Part shown: positions 45,584-54,526 of the stretch, one piece after another
How the letters are laid out: every line of letters begins with the position of its first letter
Numbering within the stretch: the first letter of the stretch is position 1
Source of the DNA: UBA8337 sp038143435
GTDB taxonomy: Bacteria; Pseudomonadota; Alphaproteobacteria; RS24
Length of the DNA stretch: 64,000 nucleotides
Assembly (NCBI GenBank): GCA_038143435.1
Contig: JAYQLX010000006.1
Location: 147,344 to 211,343 of the forward strand
Reading direction: 5' to 3'
Translations under genes and position numbers: made by a program
Notes under the pieces: model-generated
What the model was told of the DNA's origin: nothing
Database searches by the model: none
Seen by the model: the letters and a program-made list of their open reading frames with translations, nothing else

Positions 45584-46860
45584 CTAGCGCAAACGGCGCG
45601 CAACCGCATCAGGGGAAAACGGTGCGGCATTGATTTCAGCTTCGCGACCGGTCATGGCATCGGCCAAAATACGCGCCGAGCCGACCGCTTTCGTCCAGCC
45701 CAAATGGCCGTGACCGCAATTCAGCCACAGCCCGTCAATGCCGCTTTGGCCGATAAACGGACGCCCATCGGCACTCATCGGGCGCAGCCCCGTCCAGCCC
45801 TTCGGCTTTTTCCCAGTCCAGTTTTTCTGCCAATTGCGGCAGCAAATCGGTAAAGAAACGGCGCAATTGCACCAGTCGTTGGGGGTCAATTTGACGGTCA
45901 AAACCGGAAAATTCTGCCATGCCCAATATGCGCAAACGCGACCCTAATGGGGTAATGCCGATATGCGGGTCGGATCGACCAGCAAATGTTTCGGGCTATC
46001 AGCCTGCCCCGATGCATCCAGCGTCAACGAATAGCCTTTGGCCGGACGAATGGGCAGATTGAGGCCCAGCGGTCGCGCCAGCCGCGCTGCCGACACACCA
46101 GCAGCCAGCACCACAATGCCGCGAATTTCCTCATCACCCAGACGCACACCACACACTTTGCCGTTCTCCACCAGCAAATGTGTGACTTTTGAATTGAGAC
46201 GCATCTCGCCCCCGCGCGCTATCGCCGCCGCCGCCAGCCCTTCGCAAAAGCGGCGCGCATCGCCAATGCCGTCACCGGCAAAACGCAAAGCACCAATCAA
46301 ATCCGGCGCATCGCGCAATGAGGGCTCGCAGGCCAGCATTTCGGCGCGGTTCAATTCCTCATAGGCCAAGCCTTTATCAGCCAGCATATCGGCAAGCCGC
46401 AAGGCTTCATCGCGGTCGCGCGTGCTGCGCAATAATTTCAATGTGCCGGGCGCGGCTGAGTCATAATCGAGATTAAGGAATTGCTGCAAAGCTTGGGTTT
46501 GGCGGGTTGAATATTCGGCCAATTCAAAATTGGCGCGGGTAATCGCTTCATAAGCAGTGCGCCGCGAATGACGGATAAAAGACGCACCCCAACCGAGAAG
46601 ATTGAGCACTTGGCTGATATGCAGTTTCATCGCTGCATCGGGCCGAAACAGCGAGGTGAAAAGATGCCGCCCTATCCCCGGATTGTTCCACGGGTCGGGC
46701 AAGCTGGGTGCAAACCGCCACCATTGGCAAAGCTGGCGCCTTGCGCCACGGCGCTTTCACTGTCGAGCAAAAGGCATGGCCTGTCGCGCGCGCTCAGTTC
46801 ATAAAAACTCGTAACACCCGCCAGACCGCCGCCGATAATGATTGTCGAATCCGTCGCCAT
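45584..46860 (-). CDS. FAD-dependent D-amino acid dehydrogenase-like oxidoreductase (three frameshifts)
   Basis: Frames join into one DadA-like protein of about 425 residues. The FAD loop IIIGGGLAG starts near residue 7; a middle part has GDARRFCEGLAAAAIARGGEM and VVLAAGVSAARLARPLGL; the end has LRPMSADGRPFIGQS, NCGHGHLGWTKAVGSA. Breaks: 46706-46708 (G run short), about 45973, and 45798-45800 (C run one too many). Pieces are 46672-46860, 45944-46702, 45735-45935 and 45584-45901. The family oxidises D-amino acids or sarcosine-like amines at the membrane. Three hits in one gene suggest either poor sequence or true decay. Confidence 0.75.
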
Positions 46861-46905
46861 TGGCGGCAAACTAGCAGTTATCATCGCGCTTAAGAAGGCT
46901 AGACA

Positions 46906-46926
46906 ATTGGCACTATTAGCGCCAAT
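46906..46926. promoter_or_regulatory. Inverted repeat in the oxidase-GST divergent gap
   Basis: ATTGGC, nine-base spacer, GCCAAT: a perfect six-base dyad 28 bases before the GST start. It has the T-N11-A look of a LysR-type site, but no LysR gene lies in the window. Confidence 0.35.
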
Positions 46927-46954
46927 ATCAAAGAGATTTTGAGGGAGTTATCGA

Positions 46955-47995
46955 ATGACTGCAGTTGAATTAATGGGCGCACCGGGTTCGCCCTATACAC
47001 GCAAAATGCTGGCGCTGATGCGCTATCGCCGCATTCCCTATCAAATTTCATGGCAAAGCTTTACGTCGCCGGAAAATATTACCCATAAGGACCGGCCCCG
47101 GCCGAAAGTGCCGCTTCTGCCGACCTATTATTTGCCCGATGAAAATGGCGAGACGCAAGCGGTGACCGATAGCACCCCGATTTTGCGTCGTTTTGAAACC
47201 GAATTTGACGGGCGCAGCGTTATTCCATCAGACCCTGTTTTGGCATTTTTGAATTGGCTGATGGAAGATTATGGCGATGAATGGCTGACCAAATCCATGT
47301 TTCATTATCGCTGGCATTATGAAGCAGACATTAAAAAGGCCGGCTCGATTTTGCCGCGCTGGAGCAATATATCGGCCAGCGATGCCGACATCGCGCCTCT
47401 GTCAAAATATGTCAGCGACCGCCAGATCGGACGTCTGACCTATGTTGGCTCCAATGAGGTCACCAAAGAAACCATTGAAAACAGTTTTAAGCGTTTCCTC
47501 AGCTTGCTGAATGAGCATTTGCAAACCATGCCCTATATTTTCGGGCAGCGGCCAAGCTCTGCTGATTTTGCGATTTACGGGCAATTGACCTGTCTGGCGC
47601 TTTTCGACCCGACACCAAACGCCATTGTCGCTTCAGACTTCCCTCGTATTTATGCTTGGGTTGAGCTGATGGAAGATTTATCGGGGCTTGCTGTTGCCGA
47701 CGATGATAGCGGCTGGCTTGACACGGCTGACCTGCCGGAAACACTGCGCCCACTCATCATAGAATTGGCGACGCTTTACATTCCCTATCTCAAACTCAAT
47801 GCCGAAGCGGTGTTGAGCGGCGCGGAACTGGTTGATGGCGAAGTGGACGGTCGTCCCTATCAACAAAACCCGTTCCCCTATCAGGCCAAATGTCTGCAAT
47901 GGATTGGCGAGCAATATGCCGCCCTTTCCGATGCCGATAAAGCGCGGCTGGCCGCTTTGACGGCAGATACAGGCTTGGCGGAAGCGTTGAGCTAG
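46955..47995 (+). CDS. Glutathione S-transferase-like protein, long form
   Basis: 346 residues. The N-terminal thioredoxin-like domain has GAPGSPYTRKMLALMRYRRIPYQI and TDSTPILRRFE (residues 8-90). A long helical domain follows with YIFGQRPSSADFAIYGQL near 190-210 and an added C-terminal ~100 residues (YIPYLKLNAEAVLSGAE). Similar long GST-like proteins are common in marine alphaproteobacteria. AGGGAG precedes the ATG. Its end overlaps the SDR gene on the other strand by four bases. Confidence 0.8.
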   Translation: MTAVELMGAPGSPYTRKMLALMRYRRIPYQISWQSFTSPENITHKDRPRPKVPLLPTYYLPDENGETQAVTDSTPILRRFETEFDGRSVIPSDPVLAFLNWLMEDYGDEWLTKSMFHYRWHYEADIKKAGSILPRWSNISASDADIAPLSKYVSDRQIGRLTYVGSNEVTKETIENSFKRFLSLLNEHLQTMPYIFGQRPSSADFAIYGQLTCLALFDPTPNAIVASDFPRIYAWVELMEDLSGLAVADDDSGWLDTADLPETLRPLIIELATLYIPYLKLNAEAVLSGAELVDGEVDGRPYQQNPFPYQAKCLQWIGEQYAALSDADKARLAALTADTGLAEALS

Positions 47996-48726
47996 AGCGA
48001 TAAACCGCCATCGGCGACAATGGTTTGGCCTTGCACATAGGCAGCCAGCGGCGAAGCGAGAAACAACACAACCCCTGCCATATCCTCCGGCGTGCCGGCG
48101 CGGCGCAGCGGAATGGCGCGCAATGCGCCTTGCATACGTTTCTCGTTTTCGGTCGTCACCGCCGTCAGCTTGGTCGGCACCAGGCCGGGGGCCAGACCAT
48201 TGACACGAATACCGTCGCGCGCCCAAGCCTGCCCCAATGTTTTGGTCAGGCTTATGGCTGCCGCCTTTGATGCGGCATAGGCCGGATTGCCGATATTGGC
48301 CTGCATGCCGGAAATCGAGCTGACAATAATGATGGCACCATTGGTTTCGGCCAATAGCGGCTTGAACTTGCTGGCGCAGCTCATGACGCTGTCAATATTG
48401 ACATCCATCACATAATCCCAGCCCGGCTTTTCAAATTCTTCTTGGCGATAACGCACCACACCCTGCGACAGCACCAGCACATCGAGCGTATCAAAATCCG
48501 CTTGATGCGCTTCAATGGCGGCATGGTCGGAAACATCGACACAGCTATAGTGCAAACCACTTAAATCGGAGCCGTCAGCCGCATCATAATCATCGGCCGA
48601 AGCGCGCGTGCCCCATACATGCACTTGCACGCCACGGCTCAAAAAGCCATGCGCAATGCCATTGCCGATGCCGCTGGAGCCGCCAACGACAAGCACGGTC
48701 TTACCGCTAAAATCAAGTTCACTCAT
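47992..48726 (-). CDS. SDR family oxidoreductase
   Basis: 244 residues. GGSSGIGNGIA cofactor loop near residue 15, SQG in place of NAG, catalytic Ser in IVSSISG and Tyr/Lys in YAASKAA, and a full C-terminal ASPLAAYVQGQTIVADGG. It is an intact classical enzyme; the substrate is unknown. AGGGAG precedes the ATG. Confidence 0.88.
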   Translation of the reverse strand: MSELDFSGKTVLVVGGSSGIGNGIAHGFLSRGVQVHVWGTRASADDYDAADGSDLSGLHYSCVDVSDHAAIEAHQADFDTLDVLVLSQGVVRYRQEEFEKPGWDYVMDVNIDSVMSCASKFKPLLAETNGAIIIVSSISGMQANIGNPAYAASKAAAISLTKTLGQAWARDGIRVNGLAPGLVPTKLTAVTTENEKRMQGALRAIPLRRAGTPEDMAGVVLFLASPLAAYVQGQTIVADGGLSL

Positions 48727-48763
48727 AAAAATCTCCCTGCACCATTAGGCAGAGAAAAAGCGC

Positions 48764-49525
48764 TTATTGCAAGGCTTCCGGGCCGAAATCATAATCGAAA
48801 AGTTCGACCGCCACTTGAATGCTTGTGCGATCCAACAAAGTGACCGAACCCGATTTCAGGTTTTTCATTTCCGATTTGAGCAACACCGGCACACCGTCAA
48901 CTTTTTCAAAATCAATATTGGTCAGACGCTTCAATGCCGCGCCTTTGCGATCGTAAAAAGTGATTTCGCGAATGGTATTGTCAGATTTGGCGATTTTATA
49001 ATCGAGCTTTGAATAGGCGTCTTTTTTACTCTTTGGCGTGCTGGTGATGGCATAAAAATCGTCGTCTTGGCTGACCAACTCATGTGTATCTTGCTCGGCG
49101 TCGCGGCCCATTAAATCGCTGTATGAAAAGTCAGAGCCGAAAAAGCTCTCATGCTGCTGATTGCCTTTCAATTCCCGCACGCCGCCCAGCGACGGCAGAT
49201 AGACCCAGCTTTGACGCTCATCAGAGGCGATATCCAATTCTGTCGAAAAGCCGACACCGCGCACGGCGGCAGGCTCACGGAAAGTGGCAATCAGTTGCCG
49301 ACGGCCGTCGCCCTGCTTGCTGACAAGGCGCAAAACACGCTCGCGTTTTCGATTGTCTTTACCGGTTGTCAGATTGACTTCTGCGACCGCGGACGGGAAA
49401 TGCCCCATAACCGCATTTACTTCCTGCATAATCTCTTCGCCTGTTTGCGCGTGGGTGGCGGGAGATACCAGAATAAAAAAGGCAAATAAGCCGGTAAACC
49501 AAACAGAAGTTTTCAGTCGCAACAT
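48764..49525 (-). CDS. Outer membrane lipoprotein-sorting (LolA-like) periplasmic protein
   Basis: 253 residues from ATG at 49525 with CGGAGGAA ahead; a longer frame upstream is not used. A signal peptide (cleavage after SPATHA) is followed by a LolA/LolB-like half-barrel with GVGFSTELDIASDERQSWVYLPSLGGVREL and FFGSDFSYSDLMGRD, typical of the LolA-like proteins found next to RND exporters. No exporter is adjacent here. Confidence 0.83.
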   Translation of the reverse strand: MLRLKTSVWFTGLFAFFILVSPATHAQTGEEIMQEVNAVMGHFPSAVAEVNLTTGKDNRKRERVLRLVSKQGDGRRQLIATFREPAAVRGVGFSTELDIASDERQSWVYLPSLGGVRELKGNQQHESFFGSDFSYSDLMGRDAEQDTHELVSQDDDFYAITSTPKSKKDAYSKLDYKIAKSDNTIREITFYDRKGAALKRLTNIDFEKVDGVPVLLKSEMKNLKSGSVTLLDRTSIQVAVELFDYDFGPEALQ

Positions 49526-49639
49526 TACAATTCCTCCGAATACCGACATATTTAGACGCAAAAATCAGCCTCATTTCAAGCCTTATTGCGCAAAAGCTTG
49601 CAAAACGCTTATAAAAGACACGTGTGAAGGGAAAGTTAA

Positions 49640-49978
49640 ATGCAGCCGACGTTTTTGACCGATGATTTTGCCGTTTACGGGCAAATGAATGCTGACGATA
49701 TGGAGGCGGCGCTTGCAGCGGGCTTCAAAACCATTATTTGCAATCGTCCCGATAGCGAGGATGGCGCAGTGCCTTTCGACAGTCTGAAGCCGTTGGCTGA
49801 AGCCAAAAACGTGCCGATTATCTATCAACCGGTGGTCAGCGGCGCATTGACCGATGATGATGCGCGCCAATTGGCTGAAATTTTCGAAAGCGCTGAAAAG
49901 CCGGTTTTGGCCTATTGTCGCTCCGGCGCGCGCTGCACCGTTTTATATGATATGGCGCAGGCTTATTTGAGCCGCTAA
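49640..49978 (+). CDS. TIGR01244/DUF442 family phosphatase-sulfurtransferase-like protein
   Basis: 112 residues. A beta-lactamase-hydrolase-like (Blh) DUF442 domain: FAVYGQMNADDMEAALAAGFKTIICNRPDSE and active-site loop CRSGARC (CX4R type). In other bacteria such domains are fused to persulfide dioxygenases. The stop overlaps the C-terminal end of the amidase frame on the opposite strand. Confidence 0.82.
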   Translation: MQPTFLTDDFAVYGQMNADDMEAALAAGFKTIICNRPDSEDGAVPFDSLKPLAEAKNVPIIYQPVVSGALTDDDARQLAEIFESAEKPVLAYCRSGARCTVLYDMAQAYLSR

Positions 49979-51574
49979 ACGGTTGCATAATGGCCGCTTG
50001 AAACCCACGCTCATTTGAAATAAACCAATAATCCATATGGCTGGCATTGACTTTACACGTCTTAACGCCGACGCTCTTTGAGCTGAAATTTCGGGCCAAC
50101 GATTCGTCCACGGCAAAGCTTCTTCCAATTCATAAGCCAAATGCAGCAAAACCGCCTCTCGGCCATGCGCAGCCGCAAATTGCGTGCCAATGGGTAAGCC
50201 TTTGCGGCCGGTATAAAGCGGCAGGCTGATGGCTGGATTGCCGGAGGCGTTATATTGCGCCGTATAGGTCACGTAATCCATCACCGAGGCGTAAATCTCA
50301 TCATAGCTTTTGTCGCTGCCTTGTTCGCCAATCAGCAAAGGCGGCTTGAAGAGTGTCGGTGACAGGATAACGTCATAATCTTCAAAGAAGTCGCGATAGC
50401 CCGCCTCCACTGATTGCACATAAGTCAGCGCATCTTTATCAATACCCGGGTTCTTGGCCTTGCGTCCGGCATAAAGTTCAGCCAAGCCGTGCGAAAACGG
50501 CTCAAGCACCTCATCAGGATTGACCCAACGCCCTTGCATCAGCCCGATAAGGCGCGCATTTTCAACCAAATTATAGGCCGCTGACGACCACACATTCATA
50601 AACTGGTCGATGAATTCAGCACCGATAACTTTCATCTCAACCAATTCCACCTTATGCCCCAAATCGGCACACAGCTTGGCGGCGCGCTCGGTCGCCCGTT
50701 TGACATCACCAAGCGGCTCACGCCCGTCAAAAGCCTTAGTGTGAAAGGCGATTTTCAAACGCCGCTTTGACGGCGCGGAGACAAAGCCCGTCGGCGCATA
50801 ATCAGCCGTGCCGCCCTTTTTCTCGGACACATTCAAAATCTGTGCCGTGTCACGCACCGAGCGCGAAACGGCCAGACGGACACTAATATCTGCCACGCTA
50901 TAAGGCGGCGTATTCAAAAACAAACGACCTCGCGTCGGCTTCAAACCGACCAAACCATTGACGGAAGCAGGGATGCGGATTGACCCACCACCATCTGAGG
51001 CATGAGCGAAGGGCACCATGCCGGACGCCACCGCAGCACCGGCTCCGCCCGAACTGCCGCCCGTGTGATAGGCCGCATTATACGGGTTGCGCGCGGCCCC
51101 CAATAATTGACTTTCCGTGGTCGACACAAAGCCGAATTCGGGCGTGTTGGTTTTGCCGATAATAACCAAACCTGCCTGTTTGGCCCTCACCACGCTGCCA
51201 TTGTCAAAATCCGACACATTATGCTCGAATAATTTGGACCCAAATGTCAGCGGTGCGCCTTGCAAGTCCGACAAATCTTTAATCAGATAGGGCACACCCT
51301 TAAACGGCCCGTCCGGCAAATCGCCCTGCGCCACGGCGCGGCCTTCATCATATAGTTTATGCACCACGGCATTGAGCGCCGGATTAAGCCGCTCAATGCG
51401 CTTAATGGCCGCTTCCACCAATTCAAGAGAAGATACTTCTCCATTGCGCACCAATGCCGCCTGCCCCATGCCATCATAGGCGACGAATTCATCCATTGCC
51501 GCTTGCGCCGGCTTGGTTGCAGCGGCCAAAGCCATAGCACTGACGCCGGCGAGAAAATCACGTCTTTGCATCAT
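49943..51574 (-). CDS. Amidase-signature family hydrolase, exported
   Basis: 543 residues as read. A twin-arginine-like signal (QRRDFLAGVSAMALAAA) suggests export of a folded enzyme. The Ser-cisSer-Lys triad is intact: Lys in VPYLIKDLSD, the GGSSGGAGAAVASG loop and DGGGSIRIPAS. The last ~30 residues (after NRWPEISAQ) look unnatural and run over the DUF442 gene. Dropping one C from the run at 50093-50095 would end the protein at 50062 with KERRR, so a further indel is suspected. The substrate is unknown. Confidence 0.85.
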   Translation of the reverse strand: MMQRRDFLAGVSAMALAAATKPAQAAMDEFVAYDGMGQAALVRNGEVSSLELVEAAIKRIERLNPALNAVVHKLYDEGRAVAQGDLPDGPFKGVPYLIKDLSDLQGAPLTFGSKLFEHNVSDFDNGSVVRAKQAGLVIIGKTNTPEFGFVSTTESQLLGAARNPYNAAYHTGGSSGGAGAAVASGMVPFAHASDGGGSIRIPASVNGLVGLKPTRGRLFLNTPPYSVADISVRLAVSRSVRDTAQILNVSEKKGGTADYAPTGFVSAPSKRRLKIAFHTKAFDGREPLGDVKRATERAAKLCADLGHKVELVEMKVIGAEFIDQFMNVWSSAAYNLVENARLIGLMQGRWVNPDEVLEPFSHGLAELYAGRKAKNPGIDKDALTYVQSVEAGYRDFFEDYDVILSPTLFKPPLLIGEQGSDKSYDEIYASVMDYVTYTAQYNASGNPAISLPLYTGRKGLPIGTQFAAAHGREAVLLHLAYELEEALPWTNRWPEISAQRASALRRVKSMPAIWIIGLFQMSVGFKRPLCNRLAAQISLRHII

Positions 51575-51647
51575 ATCCCCCGATTATCCGCCGAAGTGGA
51601 AAAGAAAAAGCACCAAATGGTGCCTTTTCAAATTTCAAACGCCTTAC

Positions 51648-53051
51648 TTAACCTTTGGCGACGTTAATCACTTTACGCTGAGTGAACTCGTTCAACCCGT
51701 CCGTGCCGAGCTCGGCACCAATGCCGGAGGTTTTAATGCCGCCAAACGGCACATGCGGTTGCAAATCGGCATGTTTATTGACCCAAATCGTGCCACTATC
51801 GACCTTTTTGGCGACCTCATAAGCGCGGTCAATGTCTGACGACCAAACCGAACCGCCCAAGCCATAATCGGAATTATTGGCGCGCTCAATCACATCATCG
51901 ACATCATCATATTTAATGACCGGCAGAACCGGGCCGAATTGTTCTTCACTGACCAAGCGGCTGTCATCGTCAATATCACGCACAATGGTCGGCGGAATGA
52001 AATAGCCTTTGCCTTCCGGCACTTCACCACCGGCCACAATCGTGCCATTGGCGCGACCGTCTTCAATATAGTCTTTGACTTTATCGAACTGCATTTTGTT
52101 CTGCAGCGGGCCAAGCTGTGTGCCCTGCTCCAGACCGTTGCCGACAATCGCCTCTTCGGCCAATTTGGCAAGCTGATCGACAAGCTTGTCGTAAATCGAC
52201 TCATGCGCATAAACGCGCTTCATAGCGATACAAATTTGGCCGTTATTGCCGAAAGCGCCTTGAAAAATTTGCGGCGCGACGGCTTCGACATCGACATCAT
52301 CCATAATGATGCCGGCATCATTGCCGCCCAATTCCAGCGTAATGCGTTTCAGCGTGCTGGCGGCAGACGCCATAACGCGCGCGCCGGTTGCGGTAGAACC
52401 GGTGAACGAAATTTTGCTGATGCCCTTATGCGTGGTGATTTTGTCACCGAGGTCATTATTGTCGGCGATAATATTGACAACACCTGCCGGCAAAACATCG
52501 GCAATCAGCGAAGCAAGATGCAGGGCTGATAATGGCGTTGTCGGGGCAGGTTTGACAATCACTGTATTGCCCGCCAACAGCGCAGCTGGTAATTTGAAAG
52601 CCAATAAAATGATCGGAAAATTCCAAGGAATAATTGCACCGACCACACCAAGCGGATTGCGGTGGATTTCGACCCGCTGCGTATCGCTGTCTTCCAAAAC
52701 TTCAACCGGAAGATCGAGTGACTGAAAATAGCGGAAGAACAAAGCAGCGCCCGCGACTTCGCCCATCGCATCGGCCAGCGGCTTACCCTGCTCTTGCGTT
52801 AACGTGCGCGCCAGCTCTTCGCTATTGGCGTCTATAATATCGGCAATCTCGCCCAATTTGGCGCGCCGCTCGTCCATAGAGGTATTTTTCCAGCTTTTGA
52901 ACGCGGCCTGTGACGCATCAACCGCTTCGTTCAATTGCGCTTCCGATGCAGTCGGGCAATCGGCCAGCACTTCTTCAGTGGCCGGATTAATCACCGGCAT
53001 GCTGCCAGCGCCATCAACCAACGCACCGTTAATCAATAATTTGTAATCCAT
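51648..53051 (-). CDS. NAD(P)-dependent aldehyde dehydrogenase
   Basis: 467 residues. IIPWNFPIILLAFKLPAAL cofactor region, GSTATGARV, the general base Glu in LELGGNDAG and the catalytic Cys in GQICIAMKR are present. EEQFGPVLPV and PFGGIKTSGIG are standard family strands. It is a complete enzyme acting on an unknown aldehyde; with nearby P450s and acyl-CoA ligases it could serve oxidation of hydrocarbon-derived aldehydes. GGGAGG precedes the ATG. Confidence 0.92.
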   Translation of the reverse strand: MDYKLLINGALVDGAGSMPVINPATEEVLADCPTASEAQLNEAVDASQAAFKSWKNTSMDERRAKLGEIADIIDANSEELARTLTQEQGKPLADAMGEVAGAALFFRYFQSLDLPVEVLEDSDTQRVEIHRNPLGVVGAIIPWNFPIILLAFKLPAALLAGNTVIVKPAPTTPLSALHLASLIADVLPAGVVNIIADNNDLGDKITTHKGISKISFTGSTATGARVMASAASTLKRITLELGGNDAGIIMDDVDVEAVAPQIFQGAFGNNGQICIAMKRVYAHESIYDKLVDQLAKLAEEAIVGNGLEQGTQLGPLQNKMQFDKVKDYIEDGRANGTIVAGGEVPEGKGYFIPPTIVRDIDDDSRLVSEEQFGPVLPVIKYDDVDDVIERANNSDYGLGGSVWSSDIDRAYEVAKKVDSGTIWVNKHADLQPHVPFGGIKTSGIGAELGTDGLNEFTQRKVINVAKG

Positions 53052-53129
53052 GAGAGCCTCCCTGCAGTCATTAGAGTTATATTTAAGCTTAGCTTCTCTG
53101 AAGGCGCAAGAACATTACGCCCGGGCGCA

Positions 53130-54323
53130 TCAATCATTGGCAAAGCGCGGCAAGGTCAGCGCGATAGCCACCACCGGCACCATCAAGGCGGCTGCGATAA
53201 CCAAAGCCAAATCATAATTGCCCGTCACATCCCAAATATAACCGGTATAGACCGGGCCGATGGCAGCGCCGAAAATGAAGATGGAATATTGCAATCCATA
53301 AATCGCGCCATAATGCGCCATGCCGAAGTAACGCGCCGTGAAATAGCCGATAAGGTCAACTTCCGCGCCGACGGCAAAGCCCAACGCAATCGCTGCAACC
53401 ATTGCATATTCAATGCCTCCCAACCCCAGCGCCAAGCAGCCCAATGCAACACAGCTAAACGCTGCGGCGGCGACGTAAGGGGCAAAAATACGGTCAATGA
53501 TAAAGCCGATAAACAACCGCGCCACCATGACCGAAAGCCCCAGCGCAGCGCCCAATTGACCGGCCTGTTTGGCGCTCAATCCGGCATCCTGCAGCAGCGG
53601 GATAAAGGCCGGTATCAGCCCTAAAATGGCGGTCGAAATAAGAAAGAAAATGCTCGCCACTTTCCAAAACGTCGCGGTGCGAATGGCTTGGCTGAAGGTC
53701 AGGCCGCTTTGCGCCTGCTGCACTTGACCGTCTTCATCTTCGGGCGCATCCCGCAAAAGCAGATAAACAATCGGCGCGCTGATCATGACTATGGCAAACA
53801 TCACCCAAAAACCGGCACGCCAACCATGCTCGGCGACATAAGGAGGCATAAATCGCGGCATGGCGAAGGCCATAACCCCGGTCGAGGTCAGACAAATGCC
53901 CAAAGCGAGACCCCGGTTTTTGATGAAAAACGCATTAACGGCGCGGGTAAAAGCAATGCCCGTTGTGCCGACACCGAAAATTGCATAGCCGAAACTCAGC
54001 GCATAAAGCACCAATAGCGCGCCGCGCATAAACGGGAAAATGGCCAGAAACAGACCATAGCCGAGCAAGCATAAAGCGGTGACGCGGCGCAGCCCGTAAC
54101 GGTCAATCAACCGCCCAACCAATGGTGCGAGCAGCATCATAACAACAACCGATATGGATTGCTGGAAACCGATTTCGGCGCGTGTCCAACCAAACTCTTC
54201 TTGCCAGGGGCGGATCCAAATGCCGGTGGAATAATAAACCATTGAGGCCAGACCGACGCCGGAGCCGATAAAAGCTCCCAACAATACCGGCCAGCCGCGC
54301 TTAAACTCATTTTGCTGTGACAA
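53130..54323 (-). CDS. MFS transporter, monocarboxylate/OFA-like
   Basis: 397 residues with twelve membrane helices in two halves. The loop PLVGRLIDRYGLRRV after helix 2 is the MFS A-motif. VYYSTGIWIRPWQEEFGWTRAE at the N-terminus resembles the oxalate/formate and monocarboxylate branch. The start appears to be TTG at 54323, preceded closely by GGGAGGG. It is divergent from the P450 gene at 54527. Confidence 0.85.
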   Translation of the reverse strand: MSQQNEFKRGWPVLLGAFIGSGVGLASMVYYSTGIWIRPWQEEFGWTRAEIGFQQSISVVVMMLLAPLVGRLIDRYGLRRVTALCLLGYGLFLAIFPFMRGALLVLYALSFGYAIFGVGTTGIAFTRAVNAFFIKNRGLALGICLTSTGVMAFAMPRFMPPYVAEHGWRAGFWVMFAIVMISAPIVYLLLRDAPEDEDGQVQQAQSGLTFSQAIRTATFWKVASIFFLISTAILGLIPAFIPLLQDAGLSAKQAGQLGAALGLSVMVARLFIGFIIDRIFAPYVAAAAFSCVALGCLALGLGGIEYAMVAAIALGFAVGAEVDLIGYFTARYFGMAHYGAIYGLQYSIFIFGAAIGPVYTGYIWDVTGNYDLALVIAAALMVPVVAIALTLPRFAND

Positions 54324-54526
54324 AACGCCCTCCCAAGTCCGATCAACAGCTTAACAACGCTTGCCGCTTTGTGCCAAGCATTCAAAAAACAGCTTCACGA
54401 AAAGCCTGTTGCCTAAGCAATATTTTTTCTGACAAACTATGGGACAAAGATGTGTTTGGGGCGACCTCGGAGGAAGCGCCCGGCGCGACATTTGCGTAAG
54501 CTGTAATCGCTTGGGAGGGTGGTATT
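54324..54526. promoter_or_regulatory. Divergent intergenic region between MFS and P450 genes
   Basis: 203 bases with no gene. Both flanking genes carry a TTGGGAGGG ribosome binding site (complement at 54328-54336 and direct at 54511-54519). No clear promoter pair or strong dyad was seen. Confidence 0.3.
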
